A stretch of DNA of 64,000 bases from Colwellia sp. 20A7 (GTDB lineage: Bacteria > Pseudomonadota > Gammaproteobacteria > Enterobacterales > Alteromonadaceae). Where the stretch lies: contig NZ_CP047130.1 of the NCBI RefSeq assembly GCF_009832865.1, forward strand, positions 744,001-808,000. Reading direction: 5' to 3'. Under the pieces are notes generated by a model, which did no database searches, was not told the origin of the DNA, and saw only the letters and a list, made by a program, of their open reading frames with translations. Position numbers and translations under genes: made by a program. Positions 1 through 8,584 of this stretch are shown here, in pieces (the stretch's first letter is position 1; each line of letters opens with the position of its first letter).

Positions 1-60
1 ACATATAGGCATAAAGCTTGCTTTTGCTTTACTAACGTCAATTTTTTGTTGAAGCACACA

Positions 61-792
61 ATGATCAATAATATTAATACTTATAGTAACTTATTTAATG
101 CTAGCTCTTCTGCATCTACAACTACCTCTGAAATAGATGAAATTATCGCTGCTAATAAGCAAGAAACAATAACAACAGAGCAAGCAGGGGAGAGCAATTC
201 AAACTTATTTTTAAGTAGCAGAGCACAAAAAGTTGATTCATTAAGTCGAGAGTTTTTTAGTCAAGGAGGGTTAAGTTTTGATAATATAGATGTGTTTAAA
301 GAAAGAGCTTATGAGTTAGGGCTTATATCTAAGCAAGATTACTCCCGTTTAGCAGAAACTGCTTCAGCAGCATCAAATGCAAGTCAAGCGGCAGATAACG
401 AACTGCCTAATCAAAGCTTGGTTAGTTATATCAGTGATTTTTTAGTGCGTTTAGATGAACCTGACCCTAATGAAACTGATATCTCTGATGAAGAAAATAG
501 TGAGGAAGATAGCGACGCACTTACCGCATTGAAGCAAGGGTTATTAACGGCTAAAACTATTTTAGATGATGTGGAATTAGCCAAAGCAGACCCAGATTTC
601 AAAGAGTCTTTAACAAGCACACTTGCTTTACTTAAAGAGACTATTGACTCAGACTCATTTAATAAAATTCCACTTGACGATAGAGTCAGTTTGGGTGAAG
701 TATATAAAGCCATTGATATTATAGATAAAATATCACCGCAAAGATTGAATAATGATAAGCTCAATCAATATATAAAAATTGGTTTAGTGTAA
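61..792 (+). CDS. Hypothetical protein, 243 aa
   Basis: I do not recognise the family. The frame opens at a TTG at 46, but the ATG at 61 is the more natural start (MINNINTYSNLF). The N-terminal ~50 residues are rich in Ser, Thr and Asn and look disordered. A predicted helical stretch around residues 60-110 carries SRAQKVDSLSREFF and ISKQDYSRLAE. An acidic Asp/Glu-rich linker (about 140-160) precedes a helical C-terminus. There is no signal peptide, membrane segment or Cys pair, so it is probably cytoplasmic. It lies at the window edge and its upstream context is unknown. Composition and codon use resemble the neighbours. Confidence 0.6.
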   Translation: MINNINTYSNLFNASSSASTTTSEIDEIIAANKQETITTEQAGESNSNLFLSSRAQKVDSLSREFFSQGGLSFDNIDVFKERAYELGLISKQDYSRLAETASAASNASQAADNELPNQSLVSYISDFLVRLDEPDPNETDISDEENSEEDSDALTALKQGLLTAKTILDDVELAKADPDFKESLTSTLALLKETIDSDSFNKIPLDDRVSLGEVYKAIDIIDKISPQRLNNDKLNQYIKIGLV

Positions 793-1227
793 ATTTAGCT
801 TAGGCTTAGTGTAGATATAGTTTAGACATAGCTTAAGCTTAATAGTGTAAGTCTAGTGTCGTAAAAACTGGTTTAATGTGGTGAATATTAAGCTAAACAA
901 CAGCATCTGCTATTTATATAATACGGCTATATATTCCCCTTTTATTTCTATTATATGAGTCAATCCTCTATTTGTGACTCTCCAGATCCCCTCTATTCTT
1001 AGTTATGCGAAATGAGTAACTATTGGTGCAGAATAGCGTCTAGTTTCTTCTTGTGCTTAATTTGAGTGCACTACGTTGCTATATATTAACGTATTTAGTG
1101 GGATAGCGCGGTGTATGCGACTGGAACAATTCTTGCTATATCAAGCTCTGAGCTGCAGAGATAAGGATTTCTCTAACAAAGCAGCTCATCTTATTCAATA
1201 AATGTTACAAGACTAGCGGGATTCTTT
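793..1227. other. Intergenic region with A/T-rich start and a sigma-54-type promoter
   Basis: The first ~90 bases are a degenerate run of TTAG/TTAAGC-like words. The rest is A/T-rich with no open frame of note. A sigma-54-like -24/-12 element lies at 1122-1137 (listed separately). A short inverted repeat, CTATT-N7-AATAG at 1020-1036, lies about 110 bases upstream of the predicted start of transcription, where an enhancer-binding protein could sit; this last point is speculation. Confidence 0.4.
1122..1137 (+). promoter_or_regulatory. Candidate sigma-54 (RpoN) promoter of the cupin gene
   Basis: TGGAACAATTCTTGCT matches the -24/-12 pattern TGGCAC-N5-TTGCW, with GG and GC exactly 12 bases apart. 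Transcription would start near 1148, leaving about 80 bases of leader before the ATG at 1228. Two positions of the -24 half differ from consensus. Confidence 0.5.
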
Positions 1228-1821
1228 ATGTGTAAACGACTAATTTTTTTATTACTAATTTCTACTTCTATTATTAGTACTCAAGCTTGGTCTGATGATA
1301 AGCCAGATAATTTGACTGTTGATCAAGTAATAGCGTATTTAGGCCTAGAAGGGCACGTTGAAGGTGGGTTTTATCGTCGTACTTATGAAGCTAGTAATAC
1401 ATCGAAAGTGACAACAGAAAGTGGAGAACGATTTTCGATGACATCAATCTTTTACTTACTGAGCGCTGAATCACCAATAGGGCACTTTCATCTTAATAAG
1501 TCAGATATTGTGCATTATTTTCAATTGGGTGATCCCATAAAATATTATCTTATTGATCCTGATGGAAAGCTTAAAACTGTTGTTATGGGAACAAACTTGG
1601 CGGCTGGTGAGTTACTACAACTTACAGTACCTGGTGGTACGTGGAAAGCATCAAAAATAATTGAGGGTGGAAAACAGGGATATTCATTAATTAGTGAAGC
1701 TGTATCACCTGGATTTGACTTTGCAGATATGACATTAGGTTATCAGGCGTTACTTTTAAAAAAGTTTCCACAACATGAAGAGGTCATTTTGCAATTAAGT
1801 CCATCTGTTTCCCCTGAATAA
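1228..1821 (+). CDS. Secreted cupin-fold protein, DUF985 (Cupin_5) family
   Basis: The 197-residue protein starts with a signal peptide (MCKRLIFLLLISTSIISTQAWS) and continues with one DUF985-type cupin domain. Family marks are LTVDQVIAYLGLEGHVEGGFYRRTYE near the mature N-terminus (only part quoted below as a motif: EGGFYRRTYE), then GHFHLNKSDIVHYFQLGDP with the His residues usual for the cupin pocket, and a C-terminal SPGFDFADMTLG. The family's biochemical role is unsettled; sugar or small-acid binding is often suspected. The signal peptide places this member in the periplasm or outside, unlike most cytoplasmic relatives. A sigma-54-type promoter lies upstream. It appears to be a single-gene unit. 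Confidence 0.82.
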   Translation: MCKRLIFLLLISTSIISTQAWSDDKPDNLTVDQVIAYLGLEGHVEGGFYRRTYEASNTSKVTTESGERFSMTSIFYLLSAESPIGHFHLNKSDIVHYFQLGDPIKYYLIDPDGKLKTVVMGTNLAAGELLQLTVPGGTWKASKIIEGGKQGYSLISEAVSPGFDFADMTLGYQALLLKKFPQHEEVILQLSPSVSPE

Positions 1822-1965
1822 CCGATATCTAAACAGTAAGTAAGGTTACTAATGGTTCAAATTTACTTGCTTCATCATAACTATTAACAGCTTAGTTAAT
1901 AGTTATGAATATTGTGATTTTTTAATAAATATTGAGTAGAAGTAACTTAATAGAGAGTGTGTTTA

Positions 1966-2640
1966 TTAAAGTGTTTTCTTATATCGACGTGATGCTAAAC
2001 CAATCATGCCTAATGCAAAAATAGCAAATGTAGACGGCTCTGGCACTGAAGTAGTTGAGATATCACCGTTAAAAGTTACTTCATGTAACGCTATTTGATT
2101 ACCACTGTTAAAACCAAATCTAATAGCATTTCCGGTTACCGAACCAAAATCTACACTTATGTTTTGGGTAGTCGCTTGCTTATTCATTATGCTTAACGTT
2201 AAGCCTAAGTCACCTGTAGTACCACTAACTAAACCACTCCAATTATTACCATCAAATATTTCAGCAAAAACTGGGGTTAATAAACTGTAGTTTCTAGATA
2301 TCAATAAGTCTAAGCCACTGAACGTGGTTGTTTCTACAAAATTATAAGTAAATGCATGGTAGCCGAATGTCGACCAATTATATATGCCATTTACATTACC
2401 TGTATTACCAGATGAAAATTCATAACCATCAGACAATAACGTGTCAATTTCGGTAAGATCGGCAGTATTATCGACATAGCCCTTTGTACCAGCTAAGTTC
2501 CAGTTGGTGTTACCCCAAGTAAAAGTGCCATCAATATTAGTTAGTTCATAGTTTTCAGAGTTAAGAACTCCTGCGTTAGATAATGTACTTAATGCTAATA
2601 ACCCACTTGTAAAAATAACTTTTAATAATGTAAATTTCAT
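1966..2640 (-). CDS. PEP-CTERM sorting domain protein
   Basis: A secreted protein of 224 residues. It has an N-terminal signal peptide (MKFTLLKVIFTSGLLALSTLSNAG) and a C-terminal PEP-CTERM tripartite signal: VPEPSTFAIFALG, a short hydrophobic helix, then the basic tail SRRYKK. Such proteins are cut and anchored or released by an exosortase (EpsH/XrtA) and are tied to exopolysaccharide; no exosortase is visible in this window. I chose the ATG at 2640 over the in-frame ATG at 2658 because AAGGG lies 7 bases before it and the signal peptide then begins directly. The central part is rich in Asn, Thr and Gly and resembles extracellular beta-sandwich domains. It is followed at a distance by a lipoprotein gene on the same strand. 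Confidence 0.85.
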   Translation of the reverse strand: MKFTLLKVIFTSGLLALSTLSNAGVLNSENYELTNIDGTFTWGNTNWNLAGTKGYVDNTADLTEIDTLLSDGYEFSSGNTGNVNGIYNWSTFGYHAFTYNFVETTTFSGLDLLISRNYSLLTPVFAEIFDGNNWSGLVSGTTGDLGLTLSIMNKQATTQNISVDFGSVTGNAIRFGFNSGNQIALHEVTFNGDISTTSVPEPSTFAIFALGMIGLASRRYKKTL

Positions 2641-2837
2641 TTGATAGCCCTTACTCATCTCGCTTAATTGTGTCTATGATACTCAAGGGGGAAAAGTTAA
2701 AATATGGCTAAACTGTCCTATATTTTTTATTAAATAATTATTCTTCTTTAAGGTATTCTTTAAATGATAGGTCATTATTAGTGTTTTATCTTCGATACAA
2801 AAGCGTTAAACAACCTAAAGTCGTATTATAAAATTAA

Positions 2838-3314
2838 CTAGGGTTGGCTGAGCGGGATCGTTCCATTTTGAATAACAGTCAAGGCTGGCATAAGAGGAAT
2901 GTCGATATCTAATTTTGCTTTTAGTTGATAGTTAATACCTTGCTCTTTATTTCTCATCAGTGCACTTATTACTTGAATTCCTTTTATTAAGCTCGTTGAA
3001 ACCGGCACCGTAAAGCGTGACTCTCCGTAAGCTTGTGCAGTAGGAATATTGTTAGCAACACCATGAGCTAAGGTTTCTTCTGCTACGTTCAGTTGGTAAC
3101 TAATACCGTTAAGTGGTAATGCAAAATTATTAGGGTTAACTAACTTCAGGCCTATTTCAAATTTTTGTTCGAAGCCGTTAACAGGTAAGGCCTTAAAAGA
3201 AACTATTTCGACACTTGGCTCTTCGTAGGTTAGGTTCATGGTGGCACAGCCAGACAAGAAAAATAAGGTCGCTATGAAAAGTAAGTGAATTGGTAGCTTT
3301 GTCGCTATAGTCAT
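2838..3314 (-). CDS. LEA type 2 (LEA14-like) lipoprotein
   Basis: A 158-residue lipoprotein. The signal peptide ends in the lipobox LSGC (Cys at about residue 23), followed by ATMNLTYEEPSVEIVSFKAL, typical of bacterial water-stress / LEA_2 proteins. The family is a small beta-sandwich; NPNNFALPLNGISYQLNV is its most characteristic stretch. Bacterial members are periplasmic lipoproteins thought to protect against desiccation or envelope stress, which is inference here. GAGGAT six bases before the ATG gives a strong ribosome binding site. It appears to be monocistronic. Confidence 0.8.
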   Translation of the reverse strand: MTIATKLPIHLLFIATLFFLSGCATMNLTYEEPSVEIVSFKALPVNGFEQKFEIGLKLVNPNNFALPLNGISYQLNVAEETLAHGVANNIPTAQAYGESRFTVPVSTSLIKGIQVISALMRNKEQGINYQLKAKLDIDIPLMPALTVIQNGTIPLSQP

Positions 3315-3352
3315 TGTGTATCCTCATGAAGTAATTTCTTTCAACTTATCAT

Positions 3353-3388
3353 AATACTAATCTCACTAGCTAAGTGATCATTTCTACG
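3353..3388 (+). repeat. Dispersed ATACYAATC...TGATCA repeat, copy A
   Basis: Reads AATACTAATCTCACTAGCTA followed by AGTGATCATTTCTACG. It shares the AATCTCA...TGATCATTTCTAC backbone with the copy at 3470-3505. Confidence 0.5.
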
Positions 3389-3469
3389 TATAAAATTGTT
3401 CACTTAATTAATGAAACTGGTATAAGACAATAATTATAACATAGGTGTTATTAGTACTCCTTTATTAGG

Positions 3470-3505
3470 TTATACCAATCTCATTAACTATGTGATCATT
3501 TCTAC
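3470..3505 (+). repeat. Dispersed ATACYAATC...TGATCA repeat, copy B
   Basis: Starts TTATACCAATCTCATTAAC and ends TGATCATTTCTAC. It is closely related to the copy at 3353-3388 and more loosely to the one at 7800-7835. Confidence 0.5.
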
Positions 3506-3595
3506 TTGTTAAAATCACCAACTACATCGTTATTTATTGAATAATCAGAACAACTAGTTATTGAAATTGAAATTGAAACTGAAATTGGAAGGTTT

Positions 3596-3633
3596 AAGCC
3601 ACGTTTAAAATTGATTCGATTTAAACGTGGCTT
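3596..3633 (-). terminator. Hairpin downstream of speB
   Basis: A perfect 14-bp inverted repeat, AAGCCACGTTTAAA with its complement, around a 10-base loop, about 50 bases beyond the speB stop. The U-tract on the minus strand is poor, so it may be a transcript-stabilising hairpin rather than a classic rho-independent terminator. Confidence 0.55.
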
Positions 3634-3681
3634 GCTAAAGTGGATAATCGGAAGTTGAGTATTATCGCTAGTTTATCGCAA

Positions 3682-4608
3682 TTATCTTAGCTTATGCTTT
3701 ACCGCCCACAAATGTGCCAATTCTAAGGCGATTGTTGCAGCCGCTAACGCGGTAATTTCACTATTGTCATAAGCTGGCGCTACTTCAACTACATCCATGC
3801 CGACAATATTAATACCTGCTAAACCTCGTAAAACCTTCAGTATTTTGTCTGTGCTCATGCCACCACATACTGGCGTACCTGTACCTGGTGCAAAGGCAGG
3901 ATCTAAGCAATCAATATCAAAGGTTAAGTAAACCGGCATATTGCCGATTCTTTCTTTAATTAATGTTGTTATTTCATCAACACTTAAATCATTCGCTTGC
4001 ATAGCATTTATGACAGAAAAACCGTGGTCTTTCGCTTTGTAATTCGTGCGAATACCTACCTGAATTGATTTATCTCGATCAATCAGATTTTCTTTAGGCG
4101 CATGATAAAACATAGTGCCATGGTCATAACAACTGCCGTTGTTGTATGTGTCGGTATGTGCGTCAAAATGTATCAATGCCATAGTGCCGAACTTTTTTGC
4201 ATAGGCACGGAGTATTGGCAAGGTTACAAAATGATCGCCGCCTAGCGACAAAACAGTTTTATCCGCTTCAAGTAATTGACCAACAGCCGTCTCAACTTGC
4301 TGACAAAAGTGTGCTGAGTCTCCAGCAGAAAAAACCAAATCACCAGCATCAATTATTTTACAGTGCTTTAATAAACTAAAAGGCCAAGGAAAACGTTTAC
4401 CTTCCCAAGCCAAATTTACTGACGCTTGTCTAATAGCCGTAGGGCCCATACGGGCACCTGAACGGCCAGTTGTTGCCATGTCAAACGGCAAACCTAACAC
4501 CACGATGTCAGCGTCTGATTCTACAGGGTTATTTACTAAGGGCTGGCGTAAAAACGTCATTGCATTTGAGTAAATAGACTCATCGACTTGATTGAAAATG
4601 TTTTTCAT
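3682..4608 (-). CDS. speB: Agmatinase
   Basis: A cytoplasmic ureohydrolase that hydrolyses agmatine to putrescine and urea. The protein is 308 residues, close to the usual ~306. The dinuclear Mn site is complete: GGDHFVT, DAHTDTY and [16 protein letters not shown] supply the His and Asp ligands of the arginase/agmatinase family. The frame opens at a TTG at 4611, but the adjoining ATG at 4608 ([11 protein letters not shown]) is the likelier start, with GAGAT upstream. It lies 41 bases downstream of speA on the same strand, so the two probably form an operon for arginine to agmatine to putrescine. A hairpin follows the stop. Confidence 0.95.
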   Translation of the reverse strand: MKNIFNQVDESIYSNAMTFLRQPLVNNPVESDADIVVLGLPFDMATTGRSGARMGPTAIRQASVNLAWEGKRFPWPFSLLKHCKIIDAGDLVFSAGDSAHFCQQVETAVGQLLEADKTVLSLGGDHFVTLPILRAYAKKFGTMALIHFDAHTDTYNNGSCYDHGTMFYHAPKENLIDRDKSIQVGIRTNYKAKDHGFSVINAMQANDLSVDEITTLIKERIGNMPVYLTFDIDCLDPAFAPGTGTPVCGGMSTDKILKVLRGLAGINIVGMDVVEVAPAYDNSEITALAAATIALELAHLWAVKHKLR

Positions 4609-4649
4609 CAAAATTATCTCTAAAAATATAACCGTTATAAATGCTGTTT

Positions 4650-6560
4650 TTAGAGGTCTTCAAGGTAAGTGTAGCCTTTTAAGCCATCAACCAACTCTTT
4701 AAAAACTTCTTCACCTTCGCTTTTTGACAATCGCGCCTCAATAAGATCGGCATATGTCTGTTTAAATAAATTTGCATCTAAATGCACATAATTCAGCATA
4801 TCTTCAACTGTATCACCTTCATTTATTTCGGTGATTTCTGCTTCTCCATCGTCATTTACAAACACGACAGCGCTGTGGGTATCACCAAATAAATTATGCA
4901 TGTCACCTAAAATTTCCTGATAGGCGCCGACTAAGAAAAAGCCCAATAAATAAGGTTCGTCTTCTGTCCATGCTGGAACAGGTAAGGTACTTTCAATGCC
5001 TTGGCCGTCAACATAGTGGTCAATAGTGCCATCAGAGTCACAGGTAATATCTAGTAAAACCGCACGTTTTTCATGGTACTTTTCTAAGTTATTTAACGGT
5101 AAAACAGGAAAAACCTGATCAATTCCCCATGCATCGGGTAACGATTGAAATAAAGAGAAATTCACAAAAAATTTATCGGCTAGCTTTCCTGTTAAATCAT
5201 CCATAATTGGACGGTGAAAACGGTTTTTACCATCCATTAATTGATTTAATTCGTAACAAACGCGTAAATTAATTTGTTCAGCCCAAGCGCGCTGAGTTAA
5301 ATTTAATAACCCCATCGAAAATTGACTATGTACTTCTGCTAAATCACTTTGCGTGTCGTGATAAATTTCAATTAATGCGCGATCATCATTACGATCATTT
5401 AATTGCTCTAATGAATTCCACATATTATTTAATAAAATAGACTCATCAGGTACTGGTGCTTTTATATCTTCTGGCTCGTAAGACTCTGCGCCAATAACAT
5501 TAGAAATAAGTACTGCGTGATGCGCTGTTAATGCTCTACCTGACTCTGAAATAATCATTGGCATAGGTTGGTCATAACTTTTACAAATATCACCAATAGT
5601 ATGGACAATATTATTGGCATATTCAGCCAAACTATAGTTCATAGAGTTATGTGATTGGCTACGTGTTCCATCATAATCAATGGCCAAACCACCACCAACG
5701 TCCATACATAAAAGGCCAGCACCAATGCTACGAAGCTCACAATAAAAACGTGCTGCTTCACTAACTCCTAATCTAATATCTCGAATATTGGCTATTTGGG
5801 AACCTAAATGAAAATGTACTAGCTTTAATGCATCAAGCATATTTTCTTGTTTAAGTATGTTAACAACGTTAAGTACTTGTGAAGCCGACAAACCAAACTT
5901 TGATTTTTCACCGCCACTGGCTTGCCATTTTCCTTTGCCTTGTGACGCTAAACGCACACGTATTCCAAGTCGAGGTTCTACATTCAACTTTTTAGCTTCG
6001 GTTAAAATCATTTCAAGTTCAGACATTTTTTCAAGTACAATATGTACTTTATGTCCTAGTTTCTCTCCGATTAATGCTAAACGCACGTACTCTCGGTCTT
6101 TGTAACCATTACAAACGATTACAGATGACACCTTTTGAGCCATTGCTAAAACTGCAAGTAATTCAGCTTTACTACCAGCTTCAAGCCCTAGCTGAGTGTA
6201 TTCTTTGTTATGTTGGCTTGCCAAAATTTCATCAACAACTTCACGTTGTTGATTCACTTTAATAGGATAAACTAATAAATACTTTTGCTGATAATCATAG
6301 TCATCTATCGCCTTATTAAAAGCCTCACATAGGCTATGAATACGATGATGGATTATTTGTGGGAATCGTACTAAAGCCGGTAGTGTTAAGCCCTTGTCTT
6401 CAATCATTTTGGCAATACTGCTCAAGTCTACTGTGTGATTTTGATTATCAACTTTTGGTGCGACATATACCTTGCCTGCATCATTGATTCCAAAATAGCC
6501 CTGACTCCAATGACGTACATTGTAATGTGCGCGTGCGTTATCAAGATTATCTTTATTCAT
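4650..6560 (-). CDS. speA: Biosynthetic arginine decarboxylase
   Basis: A PLP-dependent fold-III decarboxylase that converts arginine to agmatine. The 636-residue length agrees with the E. coli SpeA type (~630-660). YPIKVNQQ carries the PLP-binding Lys. [29 protein letters not shown] and [16 protein letters not shown] are the usual barrel and PLP-phosphate motifs. [13 protein letters not shown] near the C-terminal part is the active-site Cys segment contributed across the dimer. AAAGGA precedes the ATG by 7 bases. It is the first gene of a speA-speB operon. The upstream region is shared with a divergent PEP-CTERM gene. Polyamine synthesis is a housekeeping role; no transfer signs are seen. 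Confidence 0.96.
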   Translation of the reverse strand: MNKDNLDNARAHYNVRHWSQGYFGINDAGKVYVAPKVDNQNHTVDLSSIAKMIEDKGLTLPALVRFPQIIHHRIHSLCEAFNKAIDDYDYQQKYLLVYPIKVNQQREVVDEILASQHNKEYTQLGLEAGSKAELLAVLAMAQKVSSVIVCNGYKDREYVRLALIGEKLGHKVHIVLEKMSELEMILTEAKKLNVEPRLGIRVRLASQGKGKWQASGGEKSKFGLSASQVLNVVNILKQENMLDALKLVHFHLGSQIANIRDIRLGVSEAARFYCELRSIGAGLLCMDVGGGLAIDYDGTRSQSHNSMNYSLAEYANNIVHTIGDICKSYDQPMPMIISESGRALTAHHAVLISNVIGAESYEPEDIKAPVPDESILLNNMWNSLEQLNDRNDDRALIEIYHDTQSDLAEVHSQFSMGLLNLTQRAWAEQINLRVCYELNQLMDGKNRFHRPIMDDLTGKLADKFFVNFSLFQSLPDAWGIDQVFPVLPLNNLEKYHEKRAVLLDITCDSDGTIDHYVDGQGIESTLPVPAWTEDEPYLLGFFLVGAYQEILGDMHNLFGDTHSAVVFVNDDGEAEITEINEGDTVEDMLNYVHLDANLFKQTYADLIEARLSKSEGEEVFKELVDGLKGYTYLEDL

Positions 6561-6795
6561 TCGTTTTCCTTTAGCCTTGCCATCTAATAATAGTCAGGGA
6601 ATTAGTCATGTGTAATTGGGGCGAATTAGAATTTAACAGCCGTTTAATGTCAAACAAAAAAAATGATTACAAATAACCATTATTATTGATTAGTACGAGA
6701 TAGCAGACCGTTACAATATTTAGAATATTAAATTATAGATGAAGAAATACAATTGATATTCCCTTTACGACTTTTTAACATCTCAATTAAAAGTC

Positions 6796-6812
6796 TACTG
6801 GTTGGGCCAGTA
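6796..6812. promoter_or_regulatory. Candidate enhancer site for a sigma-54 activator
   Basis: TACTGG-TTGGG-CCAGTA is a perfect 6+6 inverted repeat. It lies about 85 bases before the -24 box and about 107 bases before the predicted transcription start, the usual place for a bacterial enhancer-binding protein. The identity of the activator is not shown. Confidence 0.35.
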
Positions 6813-6892
6813 ACGTCAGGTTTTTTAACAGTACTACTTTTTCAGTTTTTTTGGGAATTGTAACCAATTGAATTAAAATGTAATTGTATTTA

Positions 6893-6908
6893 TGGCGTGT
6901 TTTTTGCT
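6893..6908 (+). promoter_or_regulatory. Sigma-54 (RpoN) promoter of a PEP-CTERM gene
   Basis: TGGCGTGTTTTTTGCT fits TGGCRYG-N4-TTGCW with the exact 12-base GG-to-GC spacing. Transcription would start near 6919 and the start codon is at 6951. PEP-CTERM genes in other proteobacteria are known to use RpoN with the PrsK/PrsR pair, which supports this reading. Confidence 0.62.
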
Positions 6909-6950
6909 TTAGTGTTCTATAAGTGTAAATATAATTAGAAAGGAACAAAG

Positions 6951-7637
6951 ATGAAATTTAAGATTTTAAATACAGTAGTTGCAGGATTGATAGTACTTGT
7001 TAGTGAAGCTGCTAATGCAGGTATAATTAATTGGACTGAGGTGCAACATACTACTGATTTTAATGATGTACTTGATTTTGGTAATACAGTTGAAGCAATT
7101 AATGCGACAAATACAAACTCTGGAAGCGTTACAGTAAATGGTGTGGAATTTTATAATTCTACAAATTTATTATCTGCAGGTGGTTTTGTTGGTGCGTTAA
7201 ATAGTGCATCAACAAGTGATGAAAGTTACGATAATTTCTTAAATAGCTTTGATTATGGAAATGGCTCAGACTTAACTACATTGACTATTGGTGGCGGCAA
7301 CCTAATTGATGGCGTAGATTACTTTATTCAATTATGGCTTACTGACTTAAGAGTTGCTAGTCGTGATATGTCTTTTGGTGATGGTAATGGCAACAGTGTA
7401 GAATTGGATGCTACTGAAGTTGATTTTGGTCAATATGTTATCGGGCAATTTACTGCTACAGGTGATACTCAAGAACTTAGTTTAGATGCTTTGAATTCTG
7501 CTAATGCTCATATAACAGGTTATCAAATTAGACTTTCTGATGTATCAGCAACATCAGTTTCAGAACCATCAACACTTGCTATTATTGCATTAGGTCTGAT
7601 GGGATTTGCTTCTCGTCGTTTTAAGAAAAAATCTTAA
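6951..7637 (+). CDS. PEP-CTERM-type surface protein with variant motif SEPST
   Basis: A 228-residue secreted protein with a signal peptide (MKFKILNTVVAGLIVLVSEAANAG) and a Gly/Asn/Asp-rich body. It ends in VSEPSTLAIIALGLMGFASRRFKKKS, a PEP-CTERM signal in which the first Pro of PEP is Ser. The hydrophobic helix and basic cluster are intact, and other family members carry the same substitution, so sorting by an exosortase is still likely. AAAGGA lies before the ATG. A sigma-54-type promoter precedes it and a rho-independent terminator follows, so it is a single-gene unit. The body begins IINWTEVQHTTDFNDVLDFG and looks like an all-beta extracellular domain. Confidence 0.83.
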   Translation: MKFKILNTVVAGLIVLVSEAANAGIINWTEVQHTTDFNDVLDFGNTVEAINATNTNSGSVTVNGVEFYNSTNLLSAGGFVGALNSASTSDESYDNFLNSFDYGNGSDLTTLTIGGGNLIDGVDYFIQLWLTDLRVASRDMSFGDGNGNSVELDATEVDFGQYVIGQFTATGDTQELSLDALNSANAHITGYQIRLSDVSATSVSEPSTLAIIALGLMGFASRRFKKKS

Positions 7638-7665
7638 TAATTCTGTAAATATTTAGATTTATAAA

Positions 7666-7695
7666 AACATCAATTGTAATGGTTGGTGTTTTTTT
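7666..7695 (+). terminator. Rho-independent terminator of the PEP-CTERM gene
   Basis: AACATCAA pairs with TTGGTGTT (one G-U pair) around a 9-base loop, followed by five further T's. It lies 28 bases after the stop codon at 7637. Confidence 0.7.
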
Positions 7696-7990
7696 GTTTC
7701 TGGTAATTGATAATATTAACTTTCCTAAGCAATGATAGTACAGAATACATAATCTTTTATTAGTTCATCATTTCAATGCTTACGGGTATAAACGTTATAT
7801 TTATACCAATCGGACTAATTAATTGATCACTTAGCGAGAATTAAAAGGCTTAGAGGCACAGGTTATACGTTCCAAACATAATCTAAGTACCAACATCCAT
7901 GTGGGAACCCTGTCAAAATCAATAACGCGGCATTTAAGGCTTTTAAACTCGCCCTTCGGGAACTCATTAGCAAACTTATAACCGCACAAT
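7696..7990. other. Intergenic region between convergent genes
   Basis: Contains a third, more divergent copy of the TATACCAATC...TGATCA repeat at 7800-7835, then a G/C-richer stretch around 7900-7965 with CGCCCTTCGGGAAC, which may be the relic of a larger element. No coding frame is supported. Confidence 0.4.
7800..7835 (+). repeat. Dispersed TATACCAATC...TGATCA repeat, copy C
   Basis: Reads TTTATACCAATCGGACTAAT then TAATTGATCACTTAGC. It shares the TATACCAATC head and the TGATCA core at similar spacing with the copies at 3353 and 3470. Confidence 0.45.
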
Positions 7991-8018
7991 AAAAAAAACC
8001 TCAACATTTCTGCTGAGG
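7991..8018 (-). terminator. Rho-independent terminator of the M1 peptidase / DUF6702 pair
   Basis: Read on the minus strand, CCTCAGCA pairs with TGTTGAGG around GAAA (one mismatch) and is followed by eight T's. It is 50 bases past the stop of the DUF6702-like gene. It belongs to the same sequence family as the terminators in the tRNA-Thr array. Confidence 0.75.
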
Positions 8019-8068
8019 CTTTGTTATTAAAGCTTAGTTATTAAGGCTTGTGTCACAAACTAAGTAGA

Positions 8069-8584
8069 TTAGTTAAACTTAGCGATTAACCAGTCTTTGT
8101 TGTCACTAAAGTACAAAGTACGAATTTCATCTTTACCTTCAATATTAACCATATTGATTTGTGTTGACCAAAGATCGCGTAATGTACCATTAAATAACTT
8201 TAATCCATCTAACCCTGTTGGTATCGCTGTTTCTTGATACACCCAGAAAAACTTACCTTCTACTTCATAACCCACAGCAGTTAAAGGCAGCTCTTCATCT
8301 GTTAAAGTGCGTACTAAAAACTGCTTAGCCACATAGTCAGCAAATTGCTGTTGTGTTTTCTTTAGGTTAATAATGTCAGCATTCTTATCAAATAATGCTT
8401 GAACTGCATGCTCAGTGTCATGCATATAAAACCTATGTGATACCTCTAGTTGCCCAGAGCGTTTGTTAAAGGTTACCGTTGTTTCGGCAGCCTTTTGTTG
8501 GTGCGCAAACGCTAAGTTTGTAGAAACAATACTCGATATCGCTATTAAGAAAACCGCTATAAAAATGATTAAACGTTTAGACAT
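8069..8584 (-). CDS. DUF6702-like secreted protein
   Basis: A 171-residue protein with a signal peptide (cleavage probably after NLAFA, mature protein starting HQQK). The pattern AHQQKAAETTVTFN and LEVSHRFYMHDTEHAV resembles the DUF6702 family, small periplasmic proteins of unknown function; I am fairly but not fully sure of that assignment. The start codon overlaps the stop of the upstream M1 peptidase (TAATG), with AAGGA 6 bases before it, so the two are translationally coupled. The coupling suggests the proteins work together in the periplasm. A terminator follows. Confidence 0.75.
   Translation of the reverse strand: MSKRLIIFIAVFLIAISSIVSTNLAFAHQQKAAETTVTFNKRSGQLEVSHRFYMHDTEHAVQALFDKNADIINLKKTQQQFADYVAKQFLVRTLTDEELPLTAVGYEVEGKFFWVYQETAIPTGLDGLKLFNGTLRDLWSTQINMVNIEGKDEIRTLYFSDNKDWLIAKFN

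Larger units (their letters stand above)
3315..3595. other. Intergenic region with two copies of a short dispersed repeat
   Basis: Two related ~36-base segments lie here (listed separately), each with an ATAC(C/T)AATCTCA word and then TGATCATTTCTAC. A short run of GAAATT-type hexamers follows at 3560-3587. No gene is seen. Confidence 0.5.
6561..6950. other. Divergent regulatory region between speA and a PEP-CTERM gene
   Basis: This holds the promoters of both divergent genes. Recognisable parts are a sigma-54-type promoter at 6893-6908 and a short palindrome at 6796-6812, both listed separately. The speA side is A/T-rich and shows no clear operator. Confidence 0.5.

Noticed and set aside
2641..2760. 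Sigma-54 promoter for the first PEP-CTERM gene
   Set aside because: The nearest GG...GC pair (in the AGGACAGTTTAGCC stretch) has 10 rather than 12 bases spacing.
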